Source: CAYGDP01 sp964348665 (GTDB taxonomy: Bacteria; Verrucomicrobiota; Verrucomicrobiia; Palsa-1439; CAYGDP01). From it: a stretch of 19,490 nucleotides of DNA. This document shows positions 14,122 through 19,490 of this stretch, piece by piece (the stretch's first letter is position 1; every line of letters starts with the position of its first letter). The stretch spans positions 1 to 19,490 of the forward strand of contig CAYGDP010000040.1 in the NCBI GenBank assembly GCA_964348665.1. Direction: 5' to 3'. The position numbers and the translations under genes were made by a program. The notes under the pieces are model-generated. The model was not told the origin of the DNA and made no database searches. It saw nothing but the letters and a program-made list of their open reading frames with translations.

Positions 14122-14170
14122 ATGAAGCTTCAAACTTCAAACGTCAAACTTCAGGGAAACTTCAAGCGCC
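14122..14170 (+). repeat. Short tandem-like CTTCAAA repeat at a gene start
   Basis: Irregular copies of an 8-9 nt unit related to AACTTCAA occur in a row (GCTTCAAAC, ACTTCAAAC, CGTCAAAC, ACTTCAGGGAA, ACTTCAAGC). Read in frame they give the KLQTSNVKLQ stretch at the start of the PSCyt protein. The same kind of repeat is common between genes in this group of bacteria as I recall it, so this may be an intergenic repeat captured by the open frame. Confidence 0.5.
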
Positions 14171-17100
14171 AAGCCTCAAAACAAAAGCGCAAGATACATT
14201 TGAGTTTTTGGGTTGGAGTTTCTTCGATGCTCGGAGTTTTGGGATTGATTCCGCAGGGTTCCGCAGAAGAACCGAAGCTGACCGCCACGCAGCGTCATCT
14301 CTTCGAGAACAAAATCCGGCCGCTTCTCGTGCAAAACTGTTACAAGTGTCACAGCGTCGAGGAAGGCAAAGCTAAAGGCGGCCTCACGCTCGACACGCGC
14401 GACGGTTGGCTCAAAGGCGGTAGTGACGGGCCGGTGATCGTGCCCGGCGACCCCGACAAAAGCATTTTGATCCAGGCGGTTCGATACACCGACCCGGATT
14501 TGCAGATGCCGCCCAAAGGGCCCAAACTTTCCGACGAACAAATCGCTGACCTGACGTTTTGGGTCAAGATCGGCGCGCCCGACCCTCGGATTGCCACGGC
14601 GGACGCGGCCGCCAAGATGACCGAGCTGGCGAAGAAACCGCGCGCTCATTGGTCGTATCAGGCAATCCAAAAACCCGCGGTGCCGGCCGTCAAAAACAAG
14701 AGATGGATTTCCACGCCGGTGGATGCGTTTGTTCTGGCGAAGCTGGAAGAGAAAAAAATGCTGCCGTCCGTGCCGGCATCGCGCGAGGCATTGATTCGGC
14801 GGGTTTATTACGACTTGATTGGGTTGCCGCCCTCACCGGCGGAAGTGCAGGCGTTCGTGTACAACGGTTCGTCGCAGGCGTATGCCAATCTCGTGGAACG
14901 TTTGCTGGCCTCGCCGCAGTACGGCGAACGATGGGGTCGGCATTGGCTCGATACCGCGCGCTACGCCGATACGCGAGGCGGAGACAACAATCGCGCGGGG
15001 GAAGATTATCGATACGCGCACGCCTGGACGTATCGCGATTACGTCATTGACGCATTCAACAAAGACAAACCGTACGACCAGTTTATCATCGAGCAATTGG
15101 CCGCCGACAAACTGCCGGACATCGAGCAGGACAAGACACGGCTGGCGGCGCTCGGCTTCCTGACCGTCGGCGAACGGTTCAACAACGTCAACGACGTCAT
15201 CAACGACCGCATCGATGTCGTTAGCAAAGGGTTTCTTGGGATGACAGTCACCTGCGCCCGGTGTCACGACCATAAATTCGACCCGATTCCAACCGCCGAT
15301 TACTATTCGTTGCATGGTGTTTTTGCCAGCTCCATTGAGCCGGAAGAAAAACCGCTCCTTCGTCCCGTGCAGAACACGGCCGCGTATCTTGATTACCAGC
15401 AAAAATACACGGCGCTGGAACAGCAAAATCTCCTGATTTACTATAGGACTCTGGACACGATCCTATCCGATTTTCGGCAGAAGGTTGGTGAATACCTGAC
15501 GGCGTCAGTCACATTCCGCGACTTGAACGATTCCAAAACAGTCAAGCGTCGCACCGAATTCTTCCAGCAAACCAAGATCAACCCCGAACTCTTGCGCGAG
15601 ATGGGGCGTGTGACGAGGCGAAAGGACAACCCGGTGTTCGGTCCCTTGCGACTTTTCGCCGAGCTTTCCGACAAGGATTACCCGCAACGCGGGCGCGAGA
15701 TCGCCATTCAGATTGCAACAAACAAGCAGGTGAATCCGTTGGTGGCGAACGCATTCAAGAATGCGGCGCCGCGATCCATGCTGGATGTGATCGTCATCTA
15801 CAAAAACCTTTTTGCCTCACTTGAGACCCGTGGTAAAGAGTTCATCGTGGCCAGCGCCACCGCCAAGTCCGCGCGCGTGCCGGGGTTCGATGCCGCCACC
15901 CTGCAACTCTTGGAAATTCCGTTTACCGTCCAGCCGGCCGCAGGTTTGGATTCTTACAAACTCCGAGCGACCGTGCGCAACTGGCCGCGCCGAATCATGG
16001 AGGACGCCAAGTTCGTCTTTAACCAGATGAACGAGTTGGAATTGACCCATCCCGGCGCGCCCCCGCGCGCGATGGCTCTGCTGGACGCCAAGCAACCGAA
16101 AAATTCTCCCATCCTCGTTCGCGGCGAAGCGCAAAATCGCGGCCCGGTCGTTCCCCGTCAATCCCTCGAAATCATCTCCGGCTCAAACCGGCAGCCGTTC
16201 TCCGATGGCAGCGGCCGTCTCGAACTGGCGCGCGCCATCGCCAGCAAAGATAATCCGCTGACGGCGCGCGTCATGATGAACCGCGTTTGGATGCATCATT
16301 TTGGCGAGGGATTTGTGCCAACACCGGACGACCTCGGCACACAGGCCGAGGCGCCCAGCCATCCGGAACTTCTCGACTATCTTGCCGCACGATTCATCGA
16401 AGAAGGATGGTCGCTCAAAAAAATGCATCGTCTCATCGTTCTCTCCAGTGCTTATCAGCAAAGCAGCGATACCAACCCCGCCTACGAACAAACCGACCCT
16501 CAAAACCGCCTTCTTTGGCGCGCCAACATTCGACGGCTCGATTTCGAGGCGCAACGCGACAGTTTGCTCGCATTTAGCGGCCAGCTTGATCGCAGACTTG
16601 GTGGGCAGCCGGCTAATATCACCAGCGAACCGTACTCGTATCGCCGCTCGGTGTACGGATACATTGACCGAGGCAATTTGCCCGAATTAATGACCCATTT
16701 TGACTTTAGCGACCCGGACATGCCCAACAGCAAACGAACCACGACAGTTGTTCCCCAGCAAGCTCTCTTTCTCATGAATAGTCCGCTCGCCGTGGATGTT
16801 GCCCGCAAGATTGTTGCGCGGGACGAAGTCTCTCGCGCCCCCACCGACCTTGCCCGCATCTGGGCGATCTACCAGATCATCTTCCAACGACTGCCGCGCA
16901 CCGAAGAAGTTAGAGTGGCCGAGCGATTCCTCGGCTTGGAAATCCAGGATGGAATCGCCACCGCAAAAGCGCTGCCCCAAACCACAGCCAACAATAATAA
17001 CTCGCGCAACGAAAAGAAATCCACCGCACGCGCGTCAACCCAAGCTGTGACAGCCATGCCAGCCATGCCCGCGATGACGGGCCGACAAGACCCTCGTAAA

Positions 17101-17205
17101 CCAGTTCAAAATCAGGGCGCGCGCGTCGACCGCGGTCCACTGACCGTCTGGGAAGAATTCACTCAAGCCCTCCTTCTCGCCAACGAAGCCGCATACGTGA
17201 ACTGA
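14122..17205 (+). CDS. PSCyt1/DUF1549/DUF1553 cytochrome-type protein
   Basis: This 1027-residue exported protein has three family domains in order. First is a PSCyt1 cytochrome c-like domain with haem motif CYKCH (C73/C76/H77) and a distal Met in LQMPPKGPKLSDEQ. Next is DUF1549 (~196-402), which carries a second haem motif, CARCH (C378/C381/H382) in TCARCHDHKFDPIP. Last is DUF1553 (~696-1000) with NPLTARVMMNRVWMHHFGEGFV and SHPELLDYLAARF. A signal peptide core (LSFWVGVSSMLGVLGLIPQGSA) follows an unusual basic stretch of ~25 residues derived from a repeat, so the start is uncertain; a later start inside the hydrophobic core region is possible. A low-complexity AMPAMPAMTG lies near 979-988. 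It sits 7 bp after the DUF1501 gene. Its role in polymer degradation is often proposed but unproven. Confidence 0.92.
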   Translation: MKLQTSNVKLQGNFKRQASKQKRKIHLSFWVGVSSMLGVLGLIPQGSAEEPKLTATQRHLFENKIRPLLVQNCYKCHSVEEGKAKGGLTLDTRDGWLKGGSDGPVIVPGDPDKSILIQAVRYTDPDLQMPPKGPKLSDEQIADLTFWVKIGAPDPRIATADAAAKMTELAKKPRAHWSYQAIQKPAVPAVKNKRWISTPVDAFVLAKLEEKKMLPSVPASREALIRRVYYDLIGLPPSPAEVQAFVYNGSSQAYANLVERLLASPQYGERWGRHWLDTARYADTRGGDNNRAGEDYRYAHAWTYRDYVIDAFNKDKPYDQFIIEQLAADKLPDIEQDKTRLAALGFLTVGERFNNVNDVINDRIDVVSKGFLGMTVTCARCHDHKFDPIPTADYYSLHGVFASSIEPEEKPLLRPVQNTAAYLDYQQKYTALEQQNLLIYYRTLDTILSDFRQKVGEYLTASVTFRDLNDSKTVKRRTEFFQQTKINPELLREMGRVTRRKDNPVFGPLRLFAELSDKDYPQRGREIAIQIATNKQVNPLVANAFKNAAPRSMLDVIVIYKNLFASLETRGKEFIVASATAKSARVPGFDAATLQLLEIPFTVQPAAGLDSYKLRATVRNWPRRIMEDAKFVFNQMNELELTHPGAPPRAMALLDAKQPKNSPILVRGEAQNRGPVVPRQSLEIISGSNRQPFSDGSGRLELARAIASKDNPLTARVMMNRVWMHHFGEGFVPTPDDLGTQAEAPSHPELLDYLAARFIEEGWSLKKMHRLIVLSSAYQQSSDTNPAYEQTDPQNRLLWRANIRRLDFEAQRDSLLAFSGQLDRRLGGQPANITSEPYSYRRSVYGYIDRGNLPELMTHFDFSDPDMPNSKRTTTVVPQQALFLMNSPLAVDVARKIVARDEVSRAPTDLARIWAIYQIIFQRLPRTEEVRVAERFLGLEIQDGIATAKALPQTTANNNNSRNEKKSTARASTQAVTAMPAMPAMTGRQDPRKPVQNQGARVDRGPLTVWEEFTQALLLANEAAYVN

Positions 17206-17256
17206 CGTTTCGCTCCTTCCCTGCCCTCCCGGTTCCGTGTTTTCGCGTGAGTTGGC

Positions 17257-18126
17257 GTGGTGTCCCGATTATACTGCGCCATTCGCGTGAACTCTCGCAC
17301 CCAAATTGTCATGCTGGGCACCGGAACGCCGATTGCCGACCCGGAGCGATCCGGACCCGCTGTGGCGATCCTCGTGGATGATGTGCCGTATCTGGTGGAC
17401 TGCGGCCCCGGCATCGTGAGGCGGGCGGTGGCGGCATATTACAAGGGTGTTCCCGGTCTTGCCCCCAAAAAACTGCGCACGCTTTTTCTAACGCATTTGC
17501 ATAGCGATCATACCGTCGGATTACCCGACCTGATTTTTACGCCGTGGGTGATGGGGCGCGACCAGCCCTTGAACGTTTTCGGGCCGCGAGGCTCCCGGGC
17601 GATGGCAAAAAATATCCTTCGCGCCTACGATGAAGATATTCAGATGCGCCTCCACGGTCTCGAACATGGTCACTCGGACGGTTGGAAGGTCAATGTGCGC
17701 GAGTTCAACGCGGGCATTATTTATCGCGACGAACGCGTGAAGGTGCGCGCGTTTCGCGTGAAACACGGTACTTGGCGACACGCGTTTGGCCTGCGCTTCG
17801 AGACGCCCGACCGTGTCATCGTCCTTTCCGGCGATACCGTGCCGCACCCGAACATTCTAAAATTCGCCAAAGGCTGCGATGTCCTGATCCACGAAGTTTA
17901 CTCGCACGAGGGATTGATGCGGCGTCCGCCGAAGTGGCGCCAGTACCACAAGCATTTCCACACCTCGACAAACGAACTCGCCAAGATTGCCAGGAAAACC
18001 AAGCCGAAGCTGGTCGTCCTGTATCACCATCTCTTTTTTGGAGCGACCGAAGCGGAGATGCTCGCCGAAATCCGCGCCCGCTACAACGGCACCGTTGTTT
18101 CAGGGAACGACTTGGATATTATATAA
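17257..18126 (+). CDS. Metallo-beta-lactamase-fold hydrolase (RNase Z-like group)
   Basis: This protein of up to 289 residues has the metal site THLHSDH (His80, His82, Asp84, His85), then His170, Asp193 in LSGDT and the C-terminal His257/258 in YHHLF. It also has MLGTGTP near 19-25 and the HFHTS motif near 233-237, all as in the RNase Z/arylsulfatase-like branch of the fold. No long exosite arm characteristic of tRNA-processing RNase Z is evident, so the substrate is open. The start is uncertain: GTG at 17257 or 17260, or GTG at 17287, which would begin right before the first strand. None has a good ribosome site. The gene converges on the CoxG-like gene, with a repeat element between them. 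Confidence 0.85.
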   Translation: MVSRLYCAIRVNSRTQIVMLGTGTPIADPERSGPAVAILVDDVPYLVDCGPGIVRRAVAAYYKGVPGLAPKKLRTLFLTHLHSDHTVGLPDLIFTPWVMGRDQPLNVFGPRGSRAMAKNILRAYDEDIQMRLHGLEHGHSDGWKVNVREFNAGIIYRDERVKVRAFRVKHGTWRHAFGLRFETPDRVIVLSGDTVPHPNILKFAKGCDVLIHEVYSHEGLMRRPPKWRQYHKHFHTSTNELAKIARKTKPKLVVLYHHLFFGATEAEMLAEIRARYNGTVVSGNDLDII

Positions 18127-18128
18127 CT

Positions 18129-18315
18129 CTGAATCATTGGCGATGGGCTGGATAAATGCACAACAGGGTGAAGGTCGTACAGCAAGCGTCAATCTCGATG
18201 TTGTGTACACTTCCGAGTTGTAGCGGCGCTCTATGAGCGCCGATCATTTCAATCAATCAGCGGTCGTAGACCGCCGCAACAGATTGAATTAATGGTGATT
18301 TCGCTAATGATTCAG
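18129..18315. mobile_element. MITE-like 187-bp element with REPIN cargo
   Basis: The ends are CTGAATCATTGGCGA (18129-18143) and its inverted copy at 18301-18315 (CTGAATCATTAGCGA on the minus strand), 14 of 15 identical. It carries an inverted REP pair (18220-18280) and no gene. It starts 3 bp after the stop of the metallo-hydrolase gene. Size, ends and cargo parallel the element at 12420-12599, but the interior sequence differs, so the two share architecture more than sequence. Confidence 0.6.
18220..18280. repeat. REPIN-like inverted hairpin pair
   Basis: The left unit is GTAG, stem CGGCGCTC, loop TAT, stem GAGCGCCG (18220-18242). The 15-nt spacer is ATCATTTCAATCAAT. The inverted right unit (18280-18258 on the minus strand) reads GTTG, stem CGGCGGTC, loop TAC, stem GACCGCTG with one G-T pair. 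Confidence 0.7.
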
Positions 18316-18346
18316 GTGCATAACCCTCGATGTTCGCGAAACAACG

Positions 18347-18376
18347 AGGAGTCGCGCTCCTTGCTTTTCCTTTTCC
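18347..18376 (+). terminator. Weak terminator candidate between convergent genes
   Basis: A short stem AGGAG/CTCCT (18347-18351 and 18357-18361) with loop TCGCG is followed by a T-rich but interrupted tract (TTGCTTTTCCTTTT). The position between convergent genes fits, but the stem is only 5 bp and the tract is not a clean T-run. Confidence 0.25.
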
Positions 18377-18410
18377 CACCGTTCCACTTGTTTCGCGGCC
18401 TGTCAGGACG

Positions 18411-18860
18411 TCAAATCTGTTTCTCGAGCGATTGAAAGAATTGCCCAAGCAAGCTTTTCGCCACCGGCTCGAGTAGACGCGAACCAAGACTCGCCAGCAA
18501 ACCACCGATCTGGACGTCCGAGTCATACGAAAGCTCGGTCGCTTCGCCGTTTTCAACCAAAGACACGTTGGCAGTGCCCCGCATAAACGCCGACGGACCT
18601 TTTCCTTCGAACTCCAACCGCATCCCCGCCGGATCCGTTGGCGCGCCCGGCGGCTTTTTGTCACGAAGCGCCACCTTGCCCGTGTACACGCCCTTGACGG
18701 CGCCCATCGAGAGTTTTTGCGCAACCGTGTATTCGTCGTCCCCCACACGCTCCAGTTTCTCGCACGCGGGGATGATTTTGGCCAAGACCACCGGGTCATT
18801 CAGCGCGTCCCAAACTTTCTGGCGCGGCCTGGCGATGGTGACTGTCCCGGTTAGTTTCAT
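18411..18860 (-). CDS. CoxG-like SRPBCC protein
   Basis: This 149-residue protein is of the CO dehydrogenase subunit G (CoxG, PF06240) family within the SRPBCC/START-like fold. Signatures are MKLTGTVTIARPRQKVWDALNDPVVLAKIIPACEKLE at the N-terminus, then AVKGVYTGKVALRDKKPP and LSYDSDVQIGGLLASLGSRLLEPVAKSLLGQFFQSLEK. In CO-oxidising bacteria CoxG helps anchor the dehydrogenase to the membrane and can bind lipophilic quinones. Here no cox structural gene is nearby, so it is a stand-alone family member with unknown partner. No strong ribosome site precedes the ATG. The last ~30 residues form an amphipathic, membrane-binding-like helix region. Confidence 0.88.
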   Translation of the reverse strand: MKLTGTVTIARPRQKVWDALNDPVVLAKIIPACEKLERVGDDEYTVAQKLSMGAVKGVYTGKVALRDKKPPGAPTDPAGMRLEFEGKGPSAFMRGTANVSLVENGEATELSYDSDVQIGGLLASLGSRLLEPVAKSLLGQFFQSLEKQI

Positions 18861-19179
18861 GGGATTCGTGGAACGGTAAGACCGTGTTTACCACGTTCAG
18901 GAAGCCAAATTCACGCGAATAAAATGTTGTCCAGTGGAAACCGAAGGTTTCGAGCAATAGCTCTGTGTGATGGTCTGCTTAGTGCGCGTTGTGTGATAGC
19001 TGCCGATCTGGCGAGTTATGAAAGTAATTATGACTGTCAACAGGAAAAAAACTGATGACTGTATCCAACAAGTATGCCCAAATAGCCTCTGGCTCCTCTC
19101 AACGGCCCAAAAGCATTTAAGGAGATCAGTGAAGAGCAGGCTTGACTGAGATGGCAAATTGCGCGAGCCTCATAGTGAT
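18861..19179. other. Intergenic gap of 319 bp
   Basis: I see no convincing gene. A strong ribosome-binding-like AAGGAGAT (19119-19126) precedes GTG at 19129, which would encode only six residues. An ATG at 19151 opens a ten-codon frame whose TGA overlaps the ATG at 19180. Both could be leader peptides, but nothing confirms translation. The 86-codon minus-strand frame here (19157-18897) has no family-like features. Confidence 0.45.
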
Positions 19180-19440
19180 ATGAAAGAAACATGCTCCAAA
19201 TTATCGCTATCCGTAATCATTGCCGTTTGCTTAACCGCGGTTTTCGGGTTGGGTGAAGATCCAAAACCTAATCAGAACGACGAGCAATTACGCAAGATTG
19301 AGGACCAGCTTTCGGAAGTCCGACGCGACCAACTTAATTACAAGATCGAAAAGGACTTGCTCAAAGAGGCTTACTCCTCAAATCTCCAAATTGTGAACGC
19401 TGTGATCGCGATTGCCCTCGGAGTCTTTGCAGTACTCTGA
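19180..19440 (+). pseudogene. Small coiled-coil membrane protein, probably cut by an IS end
   Basis: The visible 86 residues have a signal peptide or first membrane helix (LSLSVIIAVCLTAVFGLG), a charged coiled-coil region (DEQLRKIEDQLSEVRRDQLN near 33-52), the stretch KDLLKEAYSSN and a final hydrophobic segment (IVNAVIAIALGVFAVL) that stops abruptly. The stop codon TGA at 19438-19440 coincides with the first bases of an IS3-like terminal repeat. The gene therefore probably continued beyond this point before insertion, and the end of the second membrane helix is missing. ATG at 19180 is preferred over the upstream TTG at 19159 because of the signal peptide. The family is unknown. Confidence 0.55.
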
Positions 19441-19490
19441 CCTGCTCCCCCAAAACTGGACAGTAGGAAACAATAGACTTGGCTGATAAA
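19438..19490. mobile_element. End of an IS3-family-like insertion sequence, truncated by window
   Basis: TGACCTGCTCCCCCAAAACT at 19438-19457, continuing with GGACAGT, has the form of IS3-family terminal inverted repeats (TGACCTG.CCCCAAAA...). The remaining ~26 bases would be the untranslated leader of the element; no transposase codons are in view. The other end and the target duplication lie outside the window. Confidence 0.6.

Noticed and set aside
17257..18126. Housekeeping tRNA 3'-processing RNase Z
   Set aside because: The metal site fits, but the exosite arm is not evident and start and context do not support this specific role, so only the broader group is called.
18411..18860. Part of a carbon monoxide dehydrogenase operon
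   Set aside because: Only the CoxG-like protein is present; no molybdenum-enzyme subunits or maturation genes lie in the window.
18897..19157. 86-codon minus-strand frame with one hydrophobic stretch
   Set aside because: No ribosome site or family-like pattern, and cysteine/serine-rich low-quality composition; the hydrophobic stretch alone is not enough.

Overview
The window looks like a chromosomal segment of a Verrucomicrobiota bacterium (Pedosphaera/Limisphaera-like), or less likely a planctomycete. The main evidence is a DUF1501 protein next to a giant PSCyt1/DUF1549/DUF1553 cytochrome-type protein, a pairing typical of these phyla. Ankyrin-repeat secreted proteins, a DUF4380 protein, and intergenic hairpin repeats that translate as 'RQDACPT'/'TGILPV' fit the same picture. 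The assignment is inferred from gene content, not from a marker gene.

Layout. (1) 1-1053: the 3' part of an ankyrin-repeat protein. (2) 1054-1553: a 500-bp gap with two large dyad-symmetric elements sharing the core TTACANNTGTAA. (3) 1554-5220 (+): a tight operon of a secreted DUF4380 protein, a secreted 12-repeat ankyrin protein, a small secreted LolA-like protein and MazG. The last two starts overlap the preceding stop codon. (4) 11401 down to 5253 (-): a seven-gene unidirectional run of DUF971 protein, 94-aa protein, alpha/beta hydrolase B, ACP-FabZ fusion, beta-ketoacyl-ACP synthase, alpha/beta hydrolase A and a GT39-type membrane glycosyltransferase. Three of its junctions are 4-bp ATGA overlaps. 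It looks like a dedicated acyl-chain synthesis locus whose product may end up on an envelope lipid or glycoconjugate. (5) 11402-12692: a repeat-rich island around one orphan 148-aa gene. (6) 12693-17205 (+): the DUF1501 and PSCyt genes. (7) 17257-18126 (+): a metallo-beta-lactamase-fold hydrolase facing a CoxG-like SRPBCC protein (18860-18411, -), with a second repeat element between them. (8) 19180-19490: a small membrane protein gene that appears to be cut by the end of an IS3-family-like element.

The most notable non-coding signal is a family of REPIN-like elements: GTAG (or a variant) plus a short hairpin, arranged as inverted pairs with 14-15 nt spacers. The three canonical pairs are bracketed by copies of a second motif, CTGAATCATTAGCGA. 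Two of those brackets are inverted and delimit units of 180 and 187 bp that resemble MITEs. I found no RAYT transposase gene in the window, and no tRNA, rRNA or CRISPR array.
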